Assembly: GCF_004124275.1 (NCBI RefSeq)
Contig: NZ_CP027218.1
Location: 4,343,501-4,407,500, forward strand
DNA: 64,000 bases
Direction: 5' to 3'
Origin: Pseudomonas sp. DTU12.3
GTDB taxonomy: Bacteria; Pseudomonadota; Gammaproteobacteria; Pseudomonadales; Pseudomonadaceae
The notes under the pieces are model-generated. The model was given only the letters and a program-made list of their open reading frames with translations. It did no database searches and had not been told where the DNA came from. The position numbers were made by a program, and so were the translations under genes. Below are positions 44,354 to 52,704 of this stretch, one piece after another (position 1 is the first letter of the stretch; each line of letters begins with the position of its first letter).

Positions 44354-45111
44354 CGAACCACCTCGGCCAGCTGCGTGGCAATAAATTCAGCCAACTGCTG
44401 ATTCAGCTCAGGGATAGGCGGATCAAGATCATCATTTTTAACCGGCACCAGAATCTTGCTGCCAGCCACTGGAAAGTGCCCGCTCTCGCGATTCCAGTGG
44501 GCAATGCCGACGCGCTGCGAAGCGCCGTCGGGCTGGATCAGCCACAGGTAATCGGCCTCGGCGTCACTCAGAATTGTGCAGCCTTGCAGGTATTCACGCG
44601 CCTCCAGCAACGGCTGATACGGCAAGTGGCACGGCTCGGCGACGGCACCGATTACTTGCACTTCATCGACGCGTTTCGGGTAGATCAGGCGATCACCATC
44701 GCCGAGACGAATGTTGCGTGCAAAGCCGACTTCCAGTGCGACCGGATCGAGATCGGCGATCTGCCGTCCGGTGACCGGCATCTGCCGCACTTCTTCAGCC
44801 ATGCGCTGCGCCAGCGCCGCACGACTCGGCCGGTCGAAAAGCATCGACATGCGCTGCAGCACGTCCAGATCGAACAGCACGCCGACCTTCAGCCGTGTCT
44901 GCTCCTCAACCAGCGACTGACGCAGCAATCCGCCAGCCAGCCAATAGCCTTCGGCATTCGGCACCGCGACGCTGATCACATCGAGCAAACGCCCGCCCGG
45001 CGGCAGTTCAACAGGCCCCGGGTTGGCCACGTCACCGGTGACAGTGACGGCTGCGTGGCTCATGCCAGCGATCAACATCAGGCACGCCGATAGCAAACCC
45101 CGGCGCGTCAC
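44350..45111 (-). CDS. yjbG: YjbG/GfcC-family periplasmic exopolysaccharide protein
   Basis: This 253-residue protein has a signal peptide (MTRRGLLSACLMLIAGMSHA). SLBB-like parts follow: VTGDVANPGPVELPPGGRLLDVI, then NIRLGDGDRLIYPKRVDEVQVIGAV. LQGCTILSDAEADYLWLIQPDG and EIPELNQQLAEF-like helices at the end fit GfcC. It overlaps both neighbours by four bases, showing tight translational coupling. It is proposed to assist the Wza-type export channel in the periplasm. Confidence 0.87.
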   Translation of the reverse strand: MTRRGLLSACLMLIAGMSHAAVTVTGDVANPGPVELPPGGRLLDVISVAVPNAEGYWLAGGLLRQSLVEEQTRLKVGVLFDLDVLQRMSMLFDRPSRAALAQRMAEEVRQMPVTGRQIADLDPVALEVGFARNIRLGDGDRLIYPKRVDEVQVIGAVAEPCHLPYQPLLEAREYLQGCTILSDAEADYLWLIQPDGASQRVGIAHWNRESGHFPVAGSKILVPVKNDDLDPPIPELNQQLAEFIATQLAEVVR

Positions 45112-45782
45112 GGCAGGTGCCTGCGATCAGGAGTCAGTTGCACAATTTTCACGCGCAGTTGCGAAGTCAGTTGCTGCTCGCTCTGCAAGATGAAACCGTC
45201 ACGCGGATCGACCCAGTAACGATTCGTCGCGTTCAAGCCGATGGCCGGCGCGTCAATCTGTTCATCGACACGCAGCACGGTGTATTGCTTGTCGAGAATC
45301 TGCAGGGTTTGTTCCGATCGCCGGGAGAAACGACTGTTGACGATCACCCCGACTTCCTGGCCCTTGTACAGATCGATCCAGCGCCGCGTGGTGAAACCAT
45401 CGGCGACCCGATGCAGGCCTTGCTTGAACGGCGCGTCATCGGCCAGCCGCGTGCCATCCAGATCGCCTTCCAGCCCGAGGCCGACACTGCGTACGGCGAG
45501 GCCATCGCGCAGGAGCAATACCTGTTTGCCGGAAGCGACCCAGAACTGCAGATCCTCGCGCTCGCGCATCAGCGCGAGCACACCGGAACCGGACGGCGTG
45601 GTCAGTTTCAGTTGCGGGTAGTTGACCGCAGCCACTTCGGCCGCCGTCACGTCCGCCTCATCCGGGCCGACGACCGCTGCCTTCAGGTTGTTCAACGAAG
45701 CGCTCATCAACGGGTTACAGCCACAGAGCAACGAGGCCGCCATCAGGCAGACGCCAACTTTCAAGATGTTCAAAGTCGGCAA
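45108..45782 (-). CDS. yjbF: YjbF/GfcB-family lipoprotein
   Basis: This 224-residue lipoprotein has lipobox LCGC (Cys22). The mature part has YPQLKLTTPSGSGVLALMREREDLQFWVASGKQVLLLRDGLAVRSVGL, RRWIDLYKGQEVGVIVNSRF and NRYWVDPRDGFILQSEQQL, the pattern of the GfcB/YjbF beta-rich family. It is third in the operon, two bases after the Wza-like gene and overlapping yjbG by four. Its role in export is inferred from conserved neighbourhood. Confidence 0.87.
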   Translation of the reverse strand: MPTLNILKVGVCLMAASLLCGCNPLMSASLNNLKAAVVGPDEADVTAAEVAAVNYPQLKLTTPSGSGVLALMREREDLQFWVASGKQVLLLRDGLAVRSVGLGLEGDLDGTRLADDAPFKQGLHRVADGFTTRRWIDLYKGQEVGVIVNSRFSRRSEQTLQILDKQYTVLRVDEQIDAPAIGLNATNRYWVDPRDGFILQSEQQLTSQLRVKIVQLTPDRRHLP

Positions 45783-45784
45783 CC

Positions 45785-46900
45785 TTATTTGCTGTTGTTA
45801 CTGAATTCGCTCCAGTTCTTCGCAGCGGAAGCGCCTGTACCGACAATCGATGCCGACGGCACCAACTGACTGATGAAGCGGTTCCAGCGAGTCACGTTGG
45901 CAGGCCCGACATAGACGACGTCCTGAGGACGCACTTCGAAGTGCGAAGCGAGCGCCATGGCGGTCGGCGATTCGGCTTCCAGTTGATAGATTTTCGCCGG
46001 CTCGACATCGAGGTTTTCCACACCGCGAATCACGTACACCGCATTGCCATTGGAAGTGGTCTGGCTCAAGCCACCGACCGAACCGAGTACGTCGGACAGG
46101 TTCATCGTCGCCGTCTTGAAGCTCAATGCACGCGGCTGGTTGACTTCGCCCATCACATAGATGCGCTTGTTGTCGTTGTATGGCAGGTACAGCTGATCGC
46201 CGCCCTTGAGGTAGACGTTCTGCAACTCGGAATCCGGTTGGTTGAGCGAGTCCAGGTTCAGCGGATAAACCCGTCCCTTGCGGGTCAGCAGCAGTCCGGA
46301 CAAATCGGCGTTATTGGTGTCGATGCCGGCCGACCCCAAGGCTTCGACGACGCTCAGCGGATTGGTCGAAATCGCTTGTGGACCAGCCTTGGTCACCGCG
46401 CCGGTGACCACGACTTTCTGACTGGCGAAACGCAACACCGCGACATCCACTTGCGGCTCGGCGATGAACGCCGACAGCCGCTGTTCAATGTCAGAGCGCA
46501 GTTGCTGGATGGTCCGGCCGGTGGCCTGGACTTCCTTGATGAACGGGTAATAGAGCGTGCCATCGGAGCGCACCAGGCGGCCGTTGGCATCGATCTGTTG
46601 CTGCGCGCCGGACGGGGCCGTCAGCTCCGGGTGATCCCACACGGTGATGTACAGAACATCGTTGTTGCCGATGCGGTATTCGGCGGGTGTCGCCAACAGT
46701 TCCGCAGGCACTGACTCACGCTTTTGCGTGGCACGGTTCATGGAGATCAGTTTGGGGGTGATCGGGATCAGCTCGACCCGGCTGCTTTCACTGGCGCCTT
46801 GGCGAGTGATGCTGCCGGTGCTCAGATACTGACCGGGGGAAAACATGCAACCTTGCAAAGCGAGACTTGCCAACATTAAAAGATAAACACTACGAGTCAT
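45785..46900 (-). CDS. wza: Wza-like polysaccharide export lipoprotein
   Basis: This 371-residue lipoprotein (lipobox LQGC, Cys18) has the polysaccharide-export domain YRIGNNDVLYITVWDHPELTAP...DGTLYYPFIKEVQATG. Two or three SLBB repeats follow (VVVTGAVTKAGPQAISTNPLSVVEALGSAGG-like, IYVMGEVNQPRALSFKTATMNLSDVLGSVGGL). The C-terminus (NRFISQLVPSASIVGTG) is the amphipathic helix that in Wza forms the outer-membrane pore. It pairs with the Wzc-like kinase encoded at 57278. Confidence 0.92.
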   Translation of the reverse strand: MTRSVYLLMLASLALQGCMFSPGQYLSTGSITRQGASESSRVELIPITPKLISMNRATQKRESVPAELLATPAEYRIGNNDVLYITVWDHPELTAPSGAQQQIDANGRLVRSDGTLYYPFIKEVQATGRTIQQLRSDIEQRLSAFIAEPQVDVAVLRFASQKVVVTGAVTKAGPQAISTNPLSVVEALGSAGIDTNNADLSGLLLTRKGRVYPLNLDSLNQPDSELQNVYLKGGDQLYLPYNDNKRIYVMGEVNQPRALSFKTATMNLSDVLGSVGGLSQTTSNGNAVYVIRGVENLDVEPAKIYQLEAESPTAMALASHFEVRPQDVVYVGPANVTRWNRFISQLVPSASIVGTGASAAKNWSEFSNNSK

Positions 46901-46990
46901 AATGGCACTACGCTATTCAAGGGCGAATCCAAAAACAAAGTCACCCGACTTGCGTCGGGCGACCTTGTACTGCACTAACAGAACTTCCTG

Positions 46991-47227
46991 TTAGTTATGC
47001 GTGCCGGTTGTACCGGTGGTACCCGTCGTACCGGTGGTACCGCCGTTGGCACTGCCACCACTGTTGGACGCCGCTACAGCACTGGCAACCATTGCAGTAC
47101 TGGCTGCAGGCGCTTGAGAAGCCGCTACATTGCCACCTACATTGGTTACCGCTGTCAGCGGCGCTTCAGCAGCGGCAGCCCAGTTGCTCAACATCGTCAA
47201 CAGGGCAATTGCCATCACTTTCTTCAT
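46991..47227 (-). CDS. yjbE: Small secreted GfcA/YjbE-like protein
   Basis: This 78-residue protein has a signal peptide (MKKVMAIALLTMLSNWAAAA). An Ala/Ser/Val-rich middle follows, then a C-terminal Gly-Thr repeat (GGTTGTTGTTGTTGTHN). The Gly/Thr-rich tail and the position as first gene of the export operon match E. coli YjbE/GfcA, also tiny secreted proteins rich in T and G. The ribosome site AAAGGAG lies just upstream. The function is unknown. Confidence 0.8.
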   Translation of the reverse strand: MKKVMAIALLTMLSNWAAAAEAPLTAVTNVGGNVAASQAPAASTAMVASAVAASNSGGSANGGTTGTTGTTGTTGTHN

Positions 47228-47428
47228 ATCAACTCCTTTCTAACATTCGACCTGTTAAAAAACCGGTCTGTGTTAGCGGTGGTAGAGTTCAAGCCCGCAA
47301 AAAGCGCGAACAAGATCCGTTGTTCTTTCACAGTCTTACCCAACTGATAAAAGTCGAACGGCAGGTTTATATCTACGGACTTGCAAAAGGCATTGCCAGT
47401 GTAATTTCCCGACGTAATCTAACAACCT

Positions 47429-47441
47429 GACTGAAAATAAC
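47429..47441 (+). promoter_or_regulatory. Repeated motif copy 1 (GACTGAAAATAAC)
   Basis: Lies between the galE 3' end and the small yjbE-like gene, about 200 bp upstream of the latter. It differs from the other copies by A to G. Confidence 0.4.
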
Positions 47442-47458
47442 ATTGGACTAAATGGCCA

Positions 47459-48475
47459 TCATTGCAGATAGCCTTTGGGATGATTCGACTGCCAGCGCCA
47501 AGTATCGGTGACCATGTCCTGCAAGTTGCGCGTGGCCGTCCAGCCGAGTTCTCGCGCCGCCTTGGAAGCATCCGCCCAACTCTCGGCGATATCCCCGGAA
47601 CGTCGCGGCATCACTCGATACGGCACCGGCTGCCCGCAAGCCTGTTCGAAGGCGCGCAGGACTTGCAACACGCTGTAGCCATCGCCAGTGCCGAGATTCC
47701 AGGTGTGGATGCCGGTGCGCCCGCTGATCGCCTGCAACGCCTTTAAATGGCCGTCCGCCAGATCGACGACATGGATGTAATCGCGCACGCCGGTGCCGTC
47801 CACGGTTGGATAATCATCGCCAAAGATCGACAGCTCTTGCAGGCTGCCCACCGCGACCTGGCTGATGTAAGGCAGTAGATTGTTGGGGATGCCATTGGGG
47901 TCTTCGCCCATATGCCCGCTGTCGTGCGCACCAATCGGGTTGAAGTAGCGCAGCAAGGCGATGCTCCAGCGCGGCTCGGACTGACACAGGTCGCGCAGCA
48001 CGTTTTCGACGATCAGTTTCGACTGGCCGTAAGGATTGGTCGGCGTGCCCGTGGGGAAATCCTCGCGAATCGGCATCTGCTCAGGCTCGCCATACACCGT
48101 CGCTGACGAGCTGAACACCAGCCGGAACACCCCCGCCGCTGCCATCGCCTGACACAGCGTGATGCTGCCGCTGACGTTGGTTTCGTAGTACTCAAGCGGC
48201 TTGCGCACGCTCTCGCCCACCGCTTTCAGCCCGGCGAAATGCAGGACGGCTTCAATGCTGTGCTCGCGGAAAATCCGGTCGAGCAAGGCGCGATCGCAGA
48301 CGTCGCCACGAATCATCTGCGCGCTCTTGCCGCAGATGGCTTCAACGGCGTGCAGTGCCGCATCGCTGCTGTTACAAAGATTATCCAGTACGACAACTTC
48401 ATAACCTGCTTCAAGCAGTGCAAGTGTGGTGTGCGAGCCGATATAGCCAGCACCACCCGTTACCAGAATCTTCAT
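47459..48475 (-). CDS. galE: UDP-glucose 4-epimerase
   Basis: This 338-residue extended SDR enzyme starts at MKILVTGGAGYIGSHT (ATG 48475). It has the NAD-binding GGAGYIGSH, LDNLCNSS, LHFAGLKAVGES, the catalytic SSSATVYGE and Tyr-Lys pair in NPYGQSKLIVE, and RYFNPIGAHDSGHMGEDP, all GalE-type. It interconverts UDP-glucose and UDP-galactose, supplying the exopolysaccharide pathway. It is divergent from galU. Confidence 0.95.
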   Translation of the reverse strand: MKILVTGGAGYIGSHTTLALLEAGYEVVVLDNLCNSSDAALHAVEAICGKSAQMIRGDVCDRALLDRIFREHSIEAVLHFAGLKAVGESVRKPLEYYETNVSGSITLCQAMAAAGVFRLVFSSSATVYGEPEQMPIREDFPTGTPTNPYGQSKLIVENVLRDLCQSEPRWSIALLRYFNPIGAHDSGHMGEDPNGIPNNLLPYISQVAVGSLQELSIFGDDYPTVDGTGVRDYIHVVDLADGHLKALQAISGRTGIHTWNLGTGDGYSVLQVLRAFEQACGQPVPYRVMPRRSGDIAESWADASKAARELGWTATRNLQDMVTDTWRWQSNHPKGYLQ

Positions 48476-48864
48476 AGCGCGGTCCGTCAATGGATAAGTA
48501 CCCGGTAGCGTGTCAAGCCTGATTTATTGGAGTTGTGCTGCAATCCACATAAACAAGCCGACAACAACCTCAAACAAAATAAGTTCAGCGACTGACAATA
48601 AATATTTTTCCAGTTCAAACTGTATTGCAAGGTACTTATTAGCACTTCAAGTGCGCCCATCACTATCAACAGATACCGACTAAAAATAACTAAAAAGGCT
48701 CTAACCGACATCTCATAACATTGTCATGCTTTATCCTTACGATTAATTGCCATGAACAACCTGACTCAGGTATTAAAGCAATCGTTCAATACTATTGAAA
48801 CTTGCCCACTTGCATGAGTGCGCGCATTCGTCGCCTGTGTTCCATGACTGTCCAGGATACTTTT
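48476..48864. other. Divergent galE-galU control region
   Basis: This 389-bp AT-rich stretch has no convincing gene. It includes GACTAAAAATAAC at 48678-48690, the motif repeated in other parts of the exopolysaccharide locus. Confidence 0.5.
48678..48690 (+). promoter_or_regulatory. Repeated motif copy 2 (GACTAAAAATAAC)
   Basis: Lies in the divergent galE-galU region, 175 bp before galU. Confidence 0.45.
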
Positions 48865-49698
48865 ATGATTCGTAAATGTTTGTTCCCCGCTGCCGGCTAT
48901 GGCACACGTTTCTTGCCGGCAACTAAAGCGATGCCCAAGGAAATGTTGCCGATCGTCAACAAGCCGTTGATCGAATACGCCGTTGAAGAAGCACGGGACG
49001 CCGGCCTGCAACACATGGCCATCGTCACCGGCCGGGGCAAACGCGCGCTGGAAGACCATTTCGACATCAGTTACGAGCTGGAACATCAGATCCGCGGTAC
49101 CGAGAAAGAGAAGTTCCTCGCCGGCACCCGCGAACTGATCGACACCTGCACCTTCTCCTACACCCGTCAGGTCGAAATGAAAGGCCTCGGCCACGCGATC
49201 CTCAGCGGCCGTCCGTTGATCGGCGACGAGCCGTTTGCCGTGGTGCTGGCCGATGACCTGTGCCTGAACCTGGAAGGTGACGGCGTGCTCACGCAGATGA
49301 TCCAGCTGTACAAGAAATTCCGCTGCTCGATCGTCGCCATCCAGGAAGTCCCGGCCGATCAGACGCACAAGTACGGAGTGATCGCCGGCGAGCTGATGTC
49401 CGACGGCATCTACCGGGTCAACAACATGGTGGAAAAACCGGCACCACAAGACGCGCCATCGAACCTGGCGATCATCGGCCGCTACATCCTCACGCCGGAT
49501 ATTTTCGACCTCATCGCCGATACCGAACCGGGCAAGGGCGGCGAAATCCAGATCACCGACGCGCTGATGAAACAGGCGCAGAACGGTTGCGTGCTGGCCT
49601 ACAAATTCAAAGGCATGCGCTTTGATTGCGGCGACGCCGAGGGTTATCTGCAAGCGACCAACTTCTGCTACGAGAACGTTTACCTCAAGGGTCGCTGA
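48865..49698 (+). CDS. galU: UTP-glucose-1-phosphate uridylyltransferase
   Basis: The protein is 277 residues from MIRKCLFPAAGYGTRFLPATKAMPKEMLP (ATG 48865). It has the nucleotide-binding loop GYGTRFLPATKAMPKE, the sugar-binding VVLADDLCLN, and the C-terminal KGMRFDCGDAEGYLQATNF. It makes UDP-glucose from UTP and glucose-1-phosphate, feeding GalE and the WcaJ-like transferase. A longer frame from 48802 (TTG) has no family support. Confidence 0.97.
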   Translation: MIRKCLFPAAGYGTRFLPATKAMPKEMLPIVNKPLIEYAVEEARDAGLQHMAIVTGRGKRALEDHFDISYELEHQIRGTEKEKFLAGTRELIDTCTFSYTRQVEMKGLGHAILSGRPLIGDEPFAVVLADDLCLNLEGDGVLTQMIQLYKKFRCSIVAIQEVPADQTHKYGVIAGELMSDGIYRVNNMVEKPAPQDAPSNLAIIGRYILTPDIFDLIADTEPGKGGEIQITDALMKQAQNGCVLAYKFKGMRFDCGDAEGYLQATNFCYENVYLKGR

Positions 49699-49748
49699 GA
49701 CGGCCCCAACGCCACCTCACGCCCACTCTTCACTTCAGGCAGGCCACC

Positions 49749-50159
49749 ATGAACATTGCACAACATTCCGTAGAGATTGAACGCGAGGTGGGTAACCTCG
49801 GGGTGATGAGCTGGTTGTCCCGCCATCAGCCATTGCCCAGCGCCAATGAAACCTGGCTGGGGACGATCTTGCTGGTCGAACGCATTGGCGTGTTTCCCGC
49901 GTCCGGCGATATCCGCCGTCCGATGCGCGATCCCTATCCCCTGCTCACGCACTTGAAAAAGCGCTACGACGGGCAGGCGCTGGAAATCGATGACAGCGAT
50001 GGTCTGAAAGTGATCTTCAGTGACTGGCGTTTCCGCGTGCGTCTTTGCTGCAACGATCCGGCGATCATCATCAACGTGGAAACCCGCTGCGATACGCGGT
50101 TGATGCCGCAAAAGCTCACGGAATTGCTCGATCAAGTCGACACGTTCACCGACGCCTGA
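49749..50159 (+). CDS. Small protein resembling a phosphohexomutase C-terminal domain
   Basis: The 136-residue frame starts at ATG 49749, 50 bp after galU. The last ~75 residues (EIDDSDGLKVIFSDWRFRVRLCCNDPAIIINVETRCD, then LMPQKLTELLDQVDTF) follow domain IV of AlgC-type phosphomannomutase/phosphoglucomutase, where DG(V/L)....W.(L/R)VR.SNT.P.....FE is usual. The catalytic domains I-III are missing. The first 60 residues do not match anything I know. It may be a stand-alone phosphosugar-binding domain; function unknown. Confidence 0.65.
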   Translation: MNIAQHSVEIEREVGNLGVMSWLSRHQPLPSANETWLGTILLVERIGVFPASGDIRRPMRDPYPLLTHLKKRYDGQALEIDDSDGLKVIFSDWRFRVRLCCNDPAIIINVETRCDTRLMPQKLTELLDQVDTFTDA

Positions 50160-50164
50160 ACTGT

Positions 50165-50257
50165 CCCCTGTAGGAGCTGCCGAAGGCTGCGATCTTTTGA
50201 TCCTGTTTTTAAAAGACAAGATCAAAAGATCGCAGCCTTCGGCAGCTCCTACAGGGG
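50165..50257. repeat. REP doublet, type I
   Basis: Inverted GTAGGAGCTGCC units ending at the base before the SGNH hydrolase stop codon. It likely terminates the long exopolysaccharide operon. Confidence 0.9.
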
Positions 50258-51379
50258 CTAGTTATTGCAGCGTATGTGGGTGCCGGTGATCCAGCCGTAG
50301 AAGTAATCGGCAATCACCTTGCCACCCGTGGCCGGCACGGGGTGAATCTTGTCCGGGCCGATCATCGCCGCCGCGTAGCGTTTGACGTCGGGCCCGAACG
50401 CGCATTGCAGGTTGGTGTAACCCAGATGCTGCTCGCGTGCCCACGGCTCAAGCACCTGCGCATACGCCGCCATCGGATAAGCACTCGAGCGAGTGGTGTC
50501 CTGACGCATGATCAGGTTGATGCTCGCCTGCGGTTGGATCTCGCGCAGCATCCCCACCAAGCCCTGAACATTCTGCAGATACTGCGCCGGTTTCACGCCG
50601 AAACCCTGATCGTTGCCACCGAGCATGATCAGATAAACATCCGCAGGAATCTTCGACACAGCGGCTTTCCACTGCACCTGCCATTGCGGATCCTGGTGAT
50701 AGAAATCCGCAGAAGCCGCACCCGATGCCGCCAGTTTCGACACCCGAACGCCTTTCTGATCGTTGCTCATCCATAAGCCGAACAACGTCGGCGCGCCCTT
50801 CACAACTTCCAGTTTGAAGGACCAGTCTTTCGCTGTTGAGAGGCCTGTCAGTGGCACTTCCTGAACGCCCGAACCCTCAAGCTTCAACGGTTGCCAGTCT
50901 TGCGATGGCGCCCAGCGGTAACGGATTTCGCTGGCTTCGCCGTTGCCCAGATAAAGCAGTTTCGCCTCAGTGACCGCCGTATCGATGCGTGGCGAGGGAT
51001 TGGCATCCACTTGCAGCCAGGCACCGGGGCGGCCTGTGACTGTGCGACTGTCCGGACTCGCCTGCCCCAGGCCAGACACCTTCCAGTCTCCGCCAAAATA
51101 CTTTTCACTGCTGCGGGTGTATTTGAAATGCGTCCCGCCAAGCGCCGCGCCGTGGTTGAAGCCGACATAACCCGGCCCGGAAAAACCCACCTCGCCAGCC
51201 ACGCGCTGCACCAGTTTGTTCAGATAAAAATCCTGTCCGGCGCTGTAGCTGTCGCCGATCACCGAGACCGACAACACCGCGCCGGCCTTGCCTTCGCGCC
51301 ACTGCGCAAAACGCTCGCGGGCATCGCCCACCTCAACCACCGACGCTGCTACGGGTTGCGCGTCATCTACTGCCAACAT
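50258..51379 (-). CDS. SGNH/GDSL hydrolase of the exopolysaccharide locus
   Basis: The protein is 373 residues from ATG 51379 (GAGGAA upstream). It has SGNH blocks: block I GDSYSAGQD (Ser44), block III-like GGNDQGF, and block V DKIHP (Asp-His). Such enzymes add or remove acyl groups on surface polysaccharides. No signal peptide follows the chosen start (MLAVDDAQPVAASVVEVG), though the family is usually exported. REP sequence begins 30 bp upstream, so the original 5' end may have been lost. It is probably last in the operon that starts at 59986. Confidence 0.8.
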   Translation of the reverse strand: MLAVDDAQPVAASVVEVGDARERFAQWREGKAGAVLSVSVIGDSYSAGQDFYLNKLVQRVAGEVGFSGPGYVGFNHGAALGGTHFKYTRSSEKYFGGDWKVSGLGQASPDSRTVTGRPGAWLQVDANPSPRIDTAVTEAKLLYLGNGEASEIRYRWAPSQDWQPLKLEGSGVQEVPLTGLSTAKDWSFKLEVVKGAPTLFGLWMSNDQKGVRVSKLAASGAASADFYHQDPQWQVQWKAAVSKIPADVYLIMLGGNDQGFGVKPAQYLQNVQGLVGMLREIQPQASINLIMRQDTTRSSAYPMAAYAQVLEPWAREQHLGYTNLQCAFGPDVKRYAAAMIGPDKIHPVPATGGKVIADYFYGWITGTHIRCNN

Positions 51380-51407
51380 GCAAAATTTCCTCAGTCTGGA
51401 ATGGTCC

Positions 51408-51500
51408 TTCGCGAGCAGGCTCGCTCCCACAGGGATTGTGGTCATCGGCGAAACCCTTGTGCGCCGGGAAATTTGTGGGAGCTGGCTTGCCAGCGATGGC
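51408..51500. repeat. REP cluster upstream of the SGNH gene
   Basis: A type II arm (GCGAGCAGGCTCGCTCCCAC, from 51411) is followed by an arm of a fourth type, GTGGGAGCTGGCTTGCCAGC (from 51476). They do not pair as a classical doublet. Confidence 0.75.
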
Positions 51501-51560
51501 GGTGGCTCTGGCAATGACGCTACATCTTCCACAGGGATTGTGCGGCTGGCAAAGATCCAT

Positions 51561-51653
51561 GTAGGAGCTGTCGAGTGAAACGAGGCTGCGATCTTTTGAT
51601 CCTGACATTCAAAGACAAGATCAAAAGATCGCAGCGTGCCGCAGCTCCTACAG
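51561..51653. repeat. REP doublet, type I (imperfect)
   Basis: One arm is disrupted (GTAGGAGCTGTCGAGTGAAACGAGG replaces the usual stem), the other is nearly standard. It lies between the acyltransferase stop and the SGNH region. Confidence 0.85.
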
Positions 51654-51654
51654 A

Positions 51655-52692
51655 TCAGGTTTGCGGCACTGGGGTGATCGGCGCCAATGGTTTCTTCTTC
51701 GCCGCACGCTCGCCAAGGAACAGCACGGAAGTGAAATTGAACCGACTGAAAATCATCGACAACACCACCGGCCCGAGCAAGCCAAAGCTCAATCCACCCA
51801 GCACCAGCAGGCTTTCATCCTTCACCCCCAACCGCCCCAGCACAAACCGCGACGTCGCTGCGAACAGCACATGGAACAGGAAGATCGCATAGGAATAACC
51901 GCCCAACCACGTCAGCGCCTTCGAGCGCATATCACTCGACAGCAAAGCGATACACGACACGCAACCCACAGTCAGACCCACCAGGCTACGACGATCAACA
52001 ATCAACTCACGATCAATCGCCGCCACATACAGCAGCGTCAGCGAGATCAACACAAACACCAGCGGCCCGATCACCTTGAAGCGCTGCTTCAACGCATCGA
52101 CGTTCTCTTGGCCAATCATCCCCGCGACAAAAAACGGCAGCAGATAAATCGCGCCGTTAATCCCGAAAGCATCGAACGTGAACGGCGGCAGTAAAAACAA
52201 TACGGCGGCAAACGCGAACAACCCATACAAGCGCGTCGCCGAACGCAACATCCCGCGCCACTCCAGTAGCCCGACGAACATGAAAATGATGAACACCGCC
52301 TGCAAGAACCAGAAGTGGTTGATCGGTACCCAGAACGACAACAACGCGTCGATCACCCCGACGTCCTTGTTCACCCCAGGCCCCACCGCTTGCAGCACCG
52401 AGAACGGCACGCCGACGCAAAACAGCGGCACGATCAAGCGGCGCACCTTGCCGGAGAAAAACGCCGAAAAGTCATTGCCGCGGATTTTGTAGATGGAATA
52501 GATGTACCCGGAAATGAACGTGAACAGCGGCATGCGCACGTACACCATCGAATCGGCAATCACCCGGAACGGCGAGCCGATATCGATCTTCAACCCACCG
52601 CCCAATGGCCCGATGACGTGATAGAGCACCAGCAGCAGGCACGCCAGGCCACGCAGGGTTTCGATCTCCAGGGACTTTTTCTTGCTCGACAT
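51655..52692 (-). CDS. Membrane acyltransferase 3 family (OafA/NodX type)
   Basis: This 345-residue integral membrane protein has about ten helices. The opening LEIETLRGLACLLLVLYHVIGPL contains the R-H arrangement of the acyltransferase 3 active site (His in LYHV). FTFISGYIYSIY and KVRRLIVPLFC follow. Such enzymes O-acetylate or succinylate exopolysaccharide repeat units at the inner membrane. It is downstream of the polymerase-like gene, 12 bp away. Confidence 0.9.
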   Translation of the reverse strand: MSSKKKSLEIETLRGLACLLLVLYHVIGPLGGGLKIDIGSPFRVIADSMVYVRMPLFTFISGYIYSIYKIRGNDFSAFFSGKVRRLIVPLFCVGVPFSVLQAVGPGVNKDVGVIDALLSFWVPINHFWFLQAVFIIFMFVGLLEWRGMLRSATRLYGLFAFAAVLFLLPPFTFDAFGINGAIYLLPFFVAGMIGQENVDALKQRFKVIGPLVFVLISLTLLYVAAIDRELIVDRRSLVGLTVGCVSCIALLSSDMRSKALTWLGGYSYAIFLFHVLFAATSRFVLGRLGVKDESLLVLGGLSFGLLGPVVLSMIFSRFNFTSVLFLGERAAKKKPLAPITPVPQT

Positions 52693-52704
52693 AAAGCACC
52701 CGCC

